A stretch of 19,342 nucleotides of DNA from Deltaproteobacteria bacterium (GCA_016926135.1 JAFGPH010000141.1:1-19342), one strand, 5' to 3'; counted from the stretch's first letter, positions 6,734 through 13,413 are shown. Numbers and translations are program-made. The notes: generated from the sequence alone by a model not told the origin.

Positions 6734-8140
6734 CTACGGGTTCAACTCCTTTGGAAAAAGACGGTGTTTTCGCATGAGGGCTGAGAAGTTGGATCGCTGC
6801 ATGCCTACCTTGGCGGCTGCATGGGTGATGTTGCCATCCGACTCCTTGAGGGCCTTCATGAGAAAGGCCTTTTCTATCTCCCCAAAGGTGTCTTTCAGGA
6901 GATGTCTTTTGACGCTGTTGAGCTCTTCGAGGTTCTCGGGGATTCTCTCCCCGGCAAGGAATTGCTTGAGGTGGATATGGTCCATCAAGTCCAGCAGATC
7001 GACGATGCCCTGATCGACCATGATCACGAGGCGCTCGATTGCGTTTTTCAGTTGCCGTACATTGCCGGGCCAGTCGTGGTTGACCAGCATCCTGAGGGCA
7101 TCATCGGTAAGACCCTCGATTCTCTTTCCCGTCTTCCGGGTGAAGACACGAAGGAAATGGTAGGCGAGCTTGGGGATATCATCCCTTCTTTCCCTCAAGG
7201 GCGGCAGCAGGATGGGAAAAACGTTCAGACGGTAGAAGAGGTCCTCCCTGAAAGACCCGTTTTTCACCATTTCTCCCAGATCTTTGTTCGTCGCCGTGAT
7301 GATCCTCACATGGGTCTGCTTGATCTGGCTGGATCCCACAGGTTTGTACTCCCCTGATTCCAGCACGCGCAGAAGCTTTGCCTGGATCTCCAGGTTCAGA
7401 TTCGCCACATCGTCGAGAAAAAGCGTTCCATCCTTGGCGGCCTCGAAGATGCCTTGTTTATCCTGCACCGCCCCCGTGAAGGCCCCTCTCACGTGGCCGA
7501 AAAGTTCGCTTTCCAGGAGCCCCGAGGCCAGCGTGCTGCAGTCCATGGGGACAAAGGCCCGAACGGCCCTTCCGCTTTGAGCGTGGATGGCCCTGGCAAA
7601 AATCTCCTTTCCGGTGCCGCTTTCACCGCAGAGGAGAACCGTGGTGTCCGCGGGCGCCACTTTCTTGATGGCTTCGAAAATCGCCAGGATTTTCGGGTTC
7701 TCGCCGATGATGTTGCTGAAACTGCAGCGGTCCAGAATCGCGTTGCGAAGCCGACGGTTCTCCTGCATGAGCCGTGTTTTCTCGGCCGCTCTCTCGACGG
7801 CGATCAGGAACTCGTCGTCGGAAAACGGTTTGGGAAGGTAATCATAGGCGCCCAGCTTCATGGCCTCCACAGCCGTCTCGACGGAGGGATATCCCGTGAT
7901 CACAATGACGCACTCACCCGGCCGCTGATCCTTGAGGGTGCGCATGATTTCCATGCCGTCCATGTCCGGAAGCCTGATGTCGAGCAGGATGACTTCATAA
8001 TTCCCTGTGCGCAGCGCCTCGACCCCCTCCTTGCCGGTCATGCGTACGTCGGCAGAGTGGCCCCTCTTCTTCAGGACCATGTGGCATCCTTCGCACACGA
8101 ACTTCTCGTCGTCGATGATGAGTGCTCGAATGGGCTCCAT
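6734..8140 (-). CDS. Sigma-54-dependent response regulator, NtrC family
   Basis: The 468-residue protein has the three classic parts. Residues 1-120 are a receiver with D10-D11, phospho-acceptor Asp54 (ILLDIRLPDMDG), Thr82 and Lys104 all intact. Residues ~142-380 are an AAA+ domain with Walker A GESGTGKE (~172), the sigma-54 contact motif GAFTGA, sensor/arginine-finger region REDLFYRLNVF and WPGNVRQLKNA. Residues ~430-468 are a Fis-type helix-turn-helix (GNITHAAAKVGMQRSNFSALM). The Walker B motif is TLFLDDVANL, with Asp where the catalytic Glu of DE usually sits. ATG 8138-8140 was chosen for the GGGGGAG just upstream; a longer frame adds nine residues. No sensor kinase is nearby, so the input is unknown. 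Likely targets are the adjacent units. Confidence 0.93.
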   Translation of the reverse strand: MEPIRALIIDDEKFVCEGCHMVLKKRGHSADVRMTGKEGVEALRTGNYEVILLDIRLPDMDGMEIMRTLKDQRPGECVIVITGYPSVETAVEAMKLGAYDYLPKPFSDDEFLIAVERAAEKTRLMQENRRLRNAILDRCSFSNIIGENPKILAIFEAIKKVAPADTTVLLCGESGTGKEIFARAIHAQSGRAVRAFVPMDCSTLASGLLESELFGHVRGAFTGAVQDKQGIFEAAKDGTLFLDDVANLNLEIQAKLLRVLESGEYKPVGSSQIKQTHVRIITATNKDLGEMVKNGSFREDLFYRLNVFPILLPPLRERRDDIPKLAYHFLRVFTRKTGKRIEGLTDDALRMLVNHDWPGNVRQLKNAIERLVIMVDQGIVDLLDLMDHIHLKQFLAGERIPENLEELNSVKRHLLKDTFGEIEKAFLMKALKESDGNITHAAAKVGMQRSNFSALMRKHRLFPKELNP

Positions 8141-8197
8141 AGTCTCCCCCGGGGTGATTCGGTCCACCTGCCTCCTGCCTTTGGTGAGGATGGGGAT

Positions 8198-8209
8198 GCA
8201 TGATCATGC
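8198..8209. promoter_or_regulatory. Perfect 12-bp palindrome GCATGATCATGC upstream of the sigma-54 regulator
   Basis: The palindrome lies about 60 nt upstream of the regulator's start codon, in its presumed promoter region. It could be an operator, for example for autoregulation. No family-specific consensus is recognised. Confidence 0.3.
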
Positions 8210-8614
8210 CTGGAGGCGGGCGAACTCAGCATGGGTTTCCGCCTCCATGCCCCATCTTCCGATGCACGTCGACTCTCAGAGGCTGAAGCTCCCCGTGATC
8301 CTCCAACCACTGCCGCACCAATACTACGGAGGATGAACGCACGGGAGGTCCGGGCGAAGGCGAGTGATTCGAATGCACCGATTTTACCGAGAGAATTCTT
8401 GAGACAGGCGCCTTCATCCACTCAGATGCTACCACGAATGAGGGCCGGGAGCAAGGCTTCTGGGCTGATCCGAATCCACCGTCAACTTTGAGCTTCTCCA
8501 CAGAAACCAAACGGGTCCGGGGTTCCCCGGTCCACCAGCAGGCATCAGAGGCTTGCGAAACCCCGAGGAGCGAAGCGTACATTCAGGCACGCCGCAGGGA
8601 CGAGGAATGACCCG

Positions 8615-8642
8615 TCCTCCGCAGTAGCACTGCTACGGAGGA
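8615..8642. repeat. Near-perfect inverted repeat (second copy of the CTACGGAGGATG element)
   Basis: TCCTCCG(CAG)TAGCA at 8615-8629 is complementary to TGCTACGGAGGA at 8631-8642 apart from a 3-nt bulge, giving a 12-bp stem. The related copy near 8298-8335 has the same outer stem but a longer loop. It has no T-run, so it is more like a repetitive extragenic palindrome than a terminator. Confidence 0.5.
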
Positions 8643-8803
8643 TGGAGCGTAACGCAGCAGATGATGTTGAATGGTGAATCGGGGGCTGAAGGGGTGGGTC
8701 GATTACGCAGAACCGTATGGGGGAAGGATGAAGTCCTGCCCATGCCCCCGCACGATCCTGTCCGCAGGCATCGGAAACGAAGGTCCGTCTGAGTGGCACC
8801 GAT

Positions 8804-8831
8804 ACCCCGCAAGGGCGAAGTCCCCTGGGGT
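8804..8831 (-). terminator. Terminator-like stem-loop after the cytidylate-kinase-like gene
   Basis: On the minus strand the hairpin begins about 20 nt after the stop. The outer stem is ACCCC/GGGGT (8827-8831 with 8804-8808) and the inner stem AGGG/CCCT, with a small bulge. No U-run follows, so it may stabilise the transcript end or act with Rho instead of being an intrinsic terminator. Confidence 0.4.
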
Positions 8832-8851
8832 GGGCACCTTCCGCTCCGACT

Positions 8852-9622
8852 CTACTGAAGAGATGGCTGCACGTGTTCCATCTCCATGCCGAACTTCTGC
8901 TTGAAGGCCAGGGCAACGAGTTCGACGGACTCTTCCGGCTTGGAAATATACTCCAGATTGATAACCATGTCGAACTCATATGCGGGGGCATCTTCCTGGC
9001 CGAATGCCTTCTTGAAGAATTTTCTCTGCTCCCGATCCAGTTGATCCAGGCGGGATTCCACGACTTCTTTTGTCGCACCGAGAATCTTCATCAAACGCTG
9101 GACCCGGTGCGCCCGCGAGGCGACAAATCGGATTGCAAGGACCCGGCTTCGGGGCAAAATCAGATGCGTGCCCCGGCCGACGAAGATCGTCGGAGCCAGC
9201 CCGGCAACGGCCAGCACGACAGAGAACAGATGCCTCGCGTAATCGCAATGGATGAAGCTTTTTTCTCCGAAAGCAAGCGCGATAAACTCCTTCAACTTGC
9301 CCGGATACGTCTCATCGAAGAGGGCCACCGTCTTCTCGGTGAGCTTCGCCTCCTTGGCTATGTGCTCGAGAAGCTCGCGATCCAGAACGCGATACGCCGT
9401 TCTCTCTGCCAGGAGATCAGCGATCTCCAGGGCGCCCACGCCGATCTTACGGGAAAAACAGAGGGTGGGCGGAATGGCTTCCTCATACTTGGATCTGCCT
9501 CCCCATTTGAGCCGCCTTTCATCCCACTCCCGGACGTACTGGGAGGACAGGGCCTCGGCCCCCGGCCTTTTCTTCGCATAGGACCCGGGGACGTATTTTA
9601 GGGCATGGGCATAGGTCGCCAT
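8852..9622 (-). CDS. Cytidylate-kinase-like family protein (Cytidylate_kin2 type)
   Basis: The 256-residue soluble protein matches the AAK6/Cytidylate_kin2 branch of nucleotide kinases, not housekeeping Cmk. It has CFSRKIGVGALEIADLLAER near residue 55, a degenerate phosphate-binding loop without the GxxGxGK lysine, then YRVLDRELLEHIAKEA, the family GRG motif in IFVGRGTHLILPRS, and the LID-like arginine stretch RFVASRAHRVQRLM. The C-terminus resembles the DMVINLEYISKPEE segment seen in the family. ATG 9620-9622 has an excellent GGAGGTG upstream. It starts 5 nt after the stop of the acetyltransferase-like gene, whose stop codon overlaps the ribosome-binding site, so the two are coupled. Substrate and activity are unproven for this branch. 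Confidence 0.85.
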   Translation of the reverse strand: MATYAHALKYVPGSYAKKRPGAEALSSQYVREWDERRLKWGGRSKYEEAIPPTLCFSRKIGVGALEIADLLAERTAYRVLDRELLEHIAKEAKLTEKTVALFDETYPGKLKEFIALAFGEKSFIHCDYARHLFSVVLAVAGLAPTIFVGRGTHLILPRSRVLAIRFVASRAHRVQRLMKILGATKEVVESRLDQLDREQRKFFKKAFGQEDAPAYEFDMVINLEYISKPEESVELVALAFKQKFGMEMEHVQPSLQ

Positions 9623-9627
9623 GTTCG

Positions 9628-10791
9628 TCACCTCCTTTCCATTCGGTCGAGTGATTGGGTATCGATCCATCCACGATCCGCCCTGTCCTCCAGGCTCTTC
9701 ACCTTCTTCTGCAGGTCCTTCACCTGATTGCGCACCAGTTTCTCGAGATCTTCGATCACATCCTGCTTCAAATCCCTGCAGTGAGCGGCCATGGTCAGGA
9801 GGTTGTTAAGCATGAAACCCTTGGGTTCTTTCAGGATGTAGCCGGAAAAGCCTCGCGGCACGAATCCCAGGGACTCGTAAAAGCGCCTCGCTCCTGCCTC
9901 TGAATCCAGGAAGATCTCCTTCACATGGGGGAGATGATTTGCCCGGACCATCCAAACCCCGGCCACCAGAAACGAGCCCACTCCTTTCAGGCTCGTCCCG
10001 GTCGTCCCTTGCTCCCTCCCCCGGAGGGTGGCGTGGAATTTGATCTCCAGGGCCTCCTTCAAATACCGTTTCCGAAGCTCAAGGTATAGCAGTCCGACAA
10101 TACGCTGCCCCACCACGCAGGCCATGAGATTGGTGAGTGTCCCTCTTATGAGACAGTCCAGGATAAAGCGGATGCTGAAATACTCCAGATTCAGATCGGC
10201 CACCTGCATCAGGGTCTCCTTGCGCATGGGAAAGGGCAAGAAGCAGGCCGGTGTGTCCTTGGATACCACACCTCGATACACGAAGGCAGATCGGTCGACC
10301 TCTTCACTCATCTCAAACGGTCGGTCATCGGCTCTCAGCTCTTTGAGAAGTGAAGTCAAACCAAAAGCGGGTGAAGGCTCCTCATGTCGGCCCCGAGGTT
10401 CCGTGGGCCGTAGCAGGCCCTCCGCACGGGCCGTCGCGTAATCGATCTCGTGAGTGACCGCCAGCCGTAGACCCGCCGTCCGGATGGCCTCAGCGACCTC
10501 ACCGGATCCAGTGGGCTGGGATGCACTACCCGCAGTCTTCCTTTTCATGAACTCGCCGTACTTGATGAGGAGCCCCTGTTCGATAGGAACCGTCCCATGA
10601 TCGAAAAAAAGATACCTCCTGACCGGGACCCTTTCGCCTCCGAAGAAAAAAGAGAGGTCGCCCCCTCCGTCCGCTCCGGAGGGGGCAGCGATCGTGCCCT
10701 CGGAAAGCATGGATGAAAGATAACGCGCGATCCCCTGGTCTCTAAGGGAGATCTCGTGAATCGCCTGCCTGATGTGCTCCTCTTTGATCAT
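9628..10791 (-). CDS. GNAT-like acetyltransferase-domain protein with C-terminal coiled coil
   Basis: The 387-residue cytoplasmic protein has a GNAT-like core at about residues 215-320. A hydrophobic strand (MACVVGQRIVGLLYLEL) precedes the acetyl-CoA loop LKGVGSFLVAGVWMV and the diagnostic IFLDSEAGARRFYESLGFVPRG. Residues 1-200 are unrecognised, with basic and Pro-rich stretches. The last ~55 residues (DLEKLVRNQVKDLQKKVKSLE) are strongly heptad-like. The gene has AGGA 9 nt before ATG 10789-10791 and a sigma-54 promoter candidate right upstream. It is the first gene of a two-gene unit with the cytidylate-kinase-like protein. Acceptor substrate unknown; small molecule or protein lysine are both possible. 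Confidence 0.75.
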   Translation of the reverse strand: MIKEEHIRQAIHEISLRDQGIARYLSSMLSEGTIAAPSGADGGGDLSFFFGGERVPVRRYLFFDHGTVPIEQGLLIKYGEFMKRKTAGSASQPTGSGEVAEAIRTAGLRLAVTHEIDYATARAEGLLRPTEPRGRHEEPSPAFGLTSLLKELRADDRPFEMSEEVDRSAFVYRGVVSKDTPACFLPFPMRKETLMQVADLNLEYFSIRFILDCLIRGTLTNLMACVVGQRIVGLLYLELRKRYLKEALEIKFHATLRGREQGTTGTSLKGVGSFLVAGVWMVRANHLPHVKEIFLDSEAGARRFYESLGFVPRGFSGYILKEPKGFMLNNLLTMAAHCRDLKQDVIEDLEKLVRNQVKDLQKKVKSLEDRADRGWIDTQSLDRMERR

Positions 10792-10816
10792 GATGACACA
10801 TCCTGACCCTCAGGTG

Positions 10817-10832
10817 AGCAATTTTCGCACCA
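10817..10832 (-). promoter_or_regulatory. Sigma-54 (-24/-12) promoter for the acetyltransferase-like/cytidylate-kinase-like operon
   Basis: On the minus strand the sequence is TGGTGCGAAAATTGCT. Against TGGCACGRNNNTTGCW it differs at only two positions in the -24 block; the GG, GC and ten-base spacing are exact. Transcription would start near 10806, giving a leader of ~15 nt that still holds the AGGA at 10801-10804. An NtrC-type activator is encoded just downstream of this operon. Confidence 0.6.
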
Positions 10833-11148
10833 ATGCGAGAGCGCGATCCCCGGCAAGAAAAGAAGAGCGATTCAATCGTTTTATCAAGGAGATAACAGAT
10901 CGATGACAGAGAGGACGATCCACCCGGATAGGAGGAGACGTATAGAAGCGTATATGGCGGAGAGGGGAAGATCCGAGATTCAGCAATCATATAGGACGCT
11001 TTCATCCGTATAGATTCCTATTCCCGTCATGCAGAAGCCGGGGACGCACCGCGCCGGTGTGGTCTTTCAATGTCATCTATCACAATGACGCCGTACCCTC
11101 ACGGGACAACTCCCCACAGGCCGGTCGGGGGTGCGGGAGGCATTATTA
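10833..11148. other. Divergent intergenic region without a gene
   Basis: No protein-like frame is seen. It lies between the sigma-54 promoter candidate (leftward) and the sigma-70 promoter of the DUF134 gene (rightward). The motif CGTATA recurs near 10938, 10949 and 11007, which might be activator half-sites, but the spacing is irregular. Nothing else is supported. Confidence 0.4.
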
Positions 11149-11162
11149 TGGGCATATGCCCA
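11149..11162. promoter_or_regulatory. 14-bp perfect palindrome TGGGCATATGCCCA upstream of the DUF134 promoter
   Basis: The palindrome ends 10 nt before the -35 box, where an activator or repressor of this promoter would bind. DUF134 proteins carry a helix-turn-helix and could be the ligand, making autoregulation plausible; that is inference. Confidence 0.55.
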
Positions 11163-11172
11163 AAAAATATCC

Positions 11173-11200
11173 TTGACATGCACTGCATCGAATTTATAAT
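11173..11200 (+). promoter_or_regulatory. Consensus sigma-70 promoter for the DUF134-DUF5320 operon
   Basis: A perfect TTGACA (11173-11178) and a perfect TATAAT (11195-11200) are separated by 16 nt. Transcription should start around 11207, inside the inverted repeat ATGAGC-ACAG-GCTCAT. So strong a core promoter usually needs repression. Confidence 0.85.
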
Positions 11201-11216
11201 ATGAGCACAGGCTCAT
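11201..11216. promoter_or_regulatory. Operator-like inverted repeat ATGAGC-ACAG-GCTCAT over the transcription start
   Basis: Two perfect 6-bp arms with a 4-nt spacer begin directly after the -10 box and cover the predicted start site. That position favours repression. The repeat ends 4 nt before the AGGAGG ribosome-binding site, so it could also form a small leader hairpin. Confidence 0.55.
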
Positions 11217-11230
11217 AACAGGAGGCTGTC

Positions 11231-11569
11231 ATGCCCAGACCTCGAAAGCTCAGATGGGTGCAGGGACGTCCGATCGCGGCCGCCTTTGCCCCGGATCGGA
11301 TGCCCCCATGGGGGAGGGAGGAGGTCGTTCTCTCCGTGGAAGGCCTGGAGGCGATCCGGCTCGCGGACCACCAGGGGCTCGATCACGAGACGGCCGCGGG
11401 GATGATGAACGTGTCCCGTCAGACCTTTGGCCGGATTCTCGCAGAGGCCCGGGCCATTGTGGCGGATGCCCTGGTTATGGGCAAGGTCCTCAGGATCGGT
11501 GGAGGCCATTTTGAAATGCCTCCCCGGGGAAGAGGACGTCACGGCCGCGGTTGGCGCGGCGGATTCTAA
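11231..11569 (+). CDS. UPF0251/DUF134 family DNA-binding protein
   Basis: The 112-residue protein opens with MPRPRKLRWV, the near-invariant start of DUF134, followed by GREEVVLSVEGLEAIRLADH and a sigma-factor-like helix-turn-helix (ETAAGMMNVSRQTFGRILAEARAIVADAL, in two parts around residues 53-82). The C-terminus is a basic Gly/Arg tail. The ATG has AGGAGG 6 nt upstream. Family members are small regulators commonly found beside genes for Gly-rich DUF5320 proteins and for NifB/NifX-like metal-cluster proteins; here the DUF5320 gene follows within 20 nt. It probably autoregulates through the palindromes in its own promoter; what signal it senses is unknown. Confidence 0.92.
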   Translation: MPRPRKLRWVQGRPIAAAFAPDRMPPWGREEVVLSVEGLEAIRLADHQGLDHETAAGMMNVSRQTFGRILAEARAIVADALVMGKVLRIGGGHFEMPPRGRGRHGRGWRGGF

Positions 11570-11588
11570 CCGAAAGGAGGTATTTCGC

Positions 11589-12002
11589 ATGCCAGGATTT
11601 GATGGAACAGGACCCATGGGTGCCGGTCCGATGACCGGTGGAGCGCGAGGATTCTGCAACCCCGCCTATGCAGGTTATGGCCCTGCGTATGCCGGCGGGT
11701 CTGGCTACGGTCGAGGCTTTGGTTATGGCCGGGGCTATGGCCGGGGCCGAGGTTTTCGGGGCGGCTTTGGTGCTGGCTACGGCTGGGGCCGTGGATACGG
11801 CCGGGGCTTTGGATGGAGGGCCGCTTACCCTGCATGGAGTGCGGGTTACGGGCAGGCCTCTGGCCCTGCATACGGCCCCTCCGCCATGAACCCGCAGGAT
11901 GAGGCAAGCATGCTGAGGGATGAGGCCGAATACATCAAACAGGAGCTCGCTGCCATTCAAAAGCGGTTGGAGGAGCTGGAAGCCAGGTCCCAACAATCCT
12001 GA
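11589..12002 (+). CDS. DUF5320 family Gly/Tyr/Arg-rich protein
   Basis: The 137-residue protein begins MPGFDGTGPMGAGPMTGGARG, the signature of DUF5320. A ~90-residue low-complexity region follows, built from short repeats such as GYGRGFGYGRGYGRGRG, rich in Gly, Tyr, Arg and Phe. It ends in a charged helix likely to form a coiled coil (DEAEYIKQELAAIQKRLEELEAR). One Cys is present near the N-terminus (GFCNP). ATG 11589 has GAAAGGAGG just upstream. Function is unknown. The Gly/Tyr/Arg tract could support self-association or RNA binding and the helix oligomerisation; both are inferences. It forms an operon with the DUF134 gene 19 nt upstream. Confidence 0.9.
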   Translation: MPGFDGTGPMGAGPMTGGARGFCNPAYAGYGPAYAGGSGYGRGFGYGRGYGRGRGFRGGFGAGYGWGRGYGRGFGWRAAYPAWSAGYGQASGPAYGPSAMNPQDEASMLRDEAEYIKQELAAIQKRLEELEARSQQS

Positions 12003-12033
12003 ACGAGCGGCAGTCTCAATACGTTTTCATTTC

Positions 12034-12083
12034 CCCCTTGCCCGCAATCCCCCCCGCCGGGGAAAAAGCTCGCGGGCAAGGGG
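12034..12083 (+). terminator. Large stem-loop downstream of the DUF5320 gene
   Basis: Arms CCCCTTGCCCGC (12034-12045) and GCGGGCAAGGGG (12072-12083) are a perfect 12-bp inverted repeat, and the loop itself contains a CCCC-GCC-GGGG hairpin. It begins 31 nt after the stop codon. No T-run follows, so it may be a transcript-stabilising structure or a Rho-assisted terminator. Confidence 0.55.
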
Positions 12084-12397
12084 TGCGCACCCTGATCCCC
12101 CATTCCTACGAAATCCTCGAGGGCTGTGGTTCTGTCTCCAGGGGGTATTTGGATTCGGCGCGGGCTTGGGCCGTTCAAATCGCGGACCTGAGCGCTTCCC
12201 TGTGTTGACGAGGCTTCGAAGATCGTCTGGATCTGGAGAACTGGCTCAGGAGAGCCGGTGAGAGCGACAGAGCCCTGATCGAATCAAGTCTCATCCGGCT
12301 TGATCGGGAAAGATTCCGAGGATTGGGAACCCTCATCGACCTTGCGATTCATCAACACCTCCGTTCTGAGACTGCGCCGTTCCTCGCGCGTCAATGA
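12083..12397 (+). pseudogene. Possible decayed small gene with an in-frame TGA
   Basis: One frame reads as plausible protein on both sides of a single TGA (12206-12208). Before it come IPHSYEILEGCG and YLDSARAWAVQIADLSASLC; after it come DRLDLENWLRRAGESDRALI and LIRLDRERFRGLGTLIDLAI, ending at TGA 12395-12397. The second part has the charged amphipathic look of a real helical domain. The best start is GTG 12083, with the purine run before it too close. The family is not recognised. It may be a pseudogene; a selenocysteine reading is discussed as a finding. Chance is not excluded. Confidence 0.25.
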
Positions 12398-12558
12398 GGA
12401 GCAGGTCTACCCTGCCTTTGCCGGTTATTCCCTTCCTCTGCAAACCACGTTTCCCGCCCCGGGTGGGCGCAGCCGCAGATGGCCGCGACATTCCGCCTTT
12501 TCAGAAACCTGTGCATTCCCTCCCGCGCCGGAGGAGGAAAAAAAGCCGAAAAGATTCC
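12398..12558. other. Remaining intergenic stretch before the GntR promoter
   Basis: No supported gene, terminator or repeat is seen; other open frames here have shuffled-looking composition. Confidence 0.4.
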
Positions 12559-12588
12559 TTGACAAGAAATTGTTCGCCCGTGTATGGT
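12559..12588 (+). promoter_or_regulatory. Sigma-70-type promoter of the GntR gene
   Basis: TTGACA at 12559-12564 is perfect; TATGGT at 12583-12588 is a fair -10 with an 18-nt spacer. Transcription would start near 12595, within the operator at 12592-12616, leaving a leader of about 50 nt. Confidence 0.6.
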
Positions 12589-12591
12589 TTG

Positions 12592-12616
12592 TTGTCTGAC
12601 AATAGACGTCAGGCAA
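12592..12616. promoter_or_regulatory. GntR/FadR-type operator
   Basis: TTGTCTGACAA (12592-12602) is a perfect palindrome fitting the FadR-subfamily pattern TNGTNNNACNA. It also forms the left arm of a wider repeat: TTGTCTGAC (12592-12600) with GTCAGGCAA (12608-12616), 8 of 9 positions complementary. It overlaps the predicted transcription start, so the GntR product most likely represses its own transcription, and possibly the whole operon. Confidence 0.65.
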
Positions 12617-12645
12617 CCGTCACCCCCCTATATTGAGTATCCAAG

Positions 12646-13413
12646 ATGACTCGGTTCAAGTCCCTGAAGAAACCTCCCCTGTCGGAAGAGGTGGAGAAGC
12701 AGCTGCGGGCATCCATCAATGCCGGCATATACCGGCCGGGGGACAAGCTCCCCTCGGAGCGTGAGTTGGTCGATCAGTTCGAGGTCAGCCGCGTGACCGT
12801 AAGGGATGCCCTGAAGAGGCTTCAGAACCTCGGGCTGATTTCCACCCGAAGGGGACTGAAGGCCGGGGCCTATGTTCTGGAGCCGTCGCCTCAGCCCTTC
12901 ACCCTGGGGATTGACAACCTCATCCAGATGAAGATGGTCAACTTTGCCCACCTCATCGAAATCCGCCTCTACATTGAACCGGACGTGGCCAGAAGCGCCG
13001 CCCTCTCCGCCACGGGGAAGGACGTGAAACGCCTGACGGCGTTGCTGGACGATGCGGAAAGATACGCCGCCAGCCATCCCAAGCAGGCGCGCATGACCAA
13101 CGTAAGATTTCATTGCGAGGTGGCGAAGACGGTCCAAAACGCATTGATTGTCATTCTCTGTGAATCCATTACACAGGTGTACTCGGCCATGCTGATCGAG
13201 CTGACCCACACCAAACTGGATGAGAAGGGAATCAGGAAACTCATATCCGAGCATCGGAATATCCTGGAGGCCATCGCCCTGAAGAAACCCAGGGAGGCCT
13301 ATGAACGAACGAAGACCCATCTTCTGGAGACATACAACACCTATTCCAGAATCATGCCCGGGCCAACGGATCCCCGGGTGGGCAAGAGGATAAGATATCT
13401 CGCAACGCTCTGA
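12646..13413 (+). CDS. GntR family transcriptional regulator, FadR/FCD subgroup
   Basis: The 255-residue protein has an N-terminal winged helix-turn-helix with the GntR hallmark YRPGDKLPSERELVDQFEVS (~28-47) followed by RVTVRDALKRLQNLGLI. An all-helical FCD effector domain fills residues ~95-235, with acidic and histidine residues in the usual metal/ligand positions (RFHCEV, SEHRNIL, TKTHLLE). FCD regulators usually bind organic acids and release DNA on binding. The ribosome-binding site is weak (GAG in TTGAGTATCCAAG). It is the first gene of a same-strand series of transport and catabolic genes, so the transported compound or its metabolite is the likely effector. Confidence 0.92.
   Translation: MTRFKSLKKPPLSEEVEKQLRASINAGIYRPGDKLPSERELVDQFEVSRVTVRDALKRLQNLGLISTRRGLKAGAYVLEPSPQPFTLGIDNLIQMKMVNFAHLIEIRLYIEPDVARSAALSATGKDVKRLTALLDDAERYAASHPKQARMTNVRFHCEVAKTVQNALIVILCESITQVYSAMLIELTHTKLDEKGIRKLISEHRNILEAIALKKPREAYERTKTHLLETYNTYSRIMPGPTDPRVGKRIRYLATL

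Larger units (their letters stand above)
8141..8851. other. 711-nt non-coding region with paired hairpins and a 12-nt direct repeat
   Basis: No frame on either strand looks like protein. Two hairpins share a motif. One has arms ATCCTCC 8298-8304 and GGAGGAT 8328-8334. The other has arms TCCTCCG..TAGCA 8615-8629 and TGCTACGGAGGA 8631-8642, with a 3-nt bulge and almost no loop. The 12-mer CTACGGAGGATG occurs in both (8324-8335 and 8633-8644). This suggests two copies of a small dispersed repeat. A terminator-like hairpin lies at 8804-8831. Confidence 0.5.

Noticed and set aside
8690..8760. Slight resemblance of GAACCGTATGGGGG to group II intron domain V
   Set aside because: The domain V hairpin with its AGC triad and the paired strand cannot be made, and no reverse transcriptase is present.
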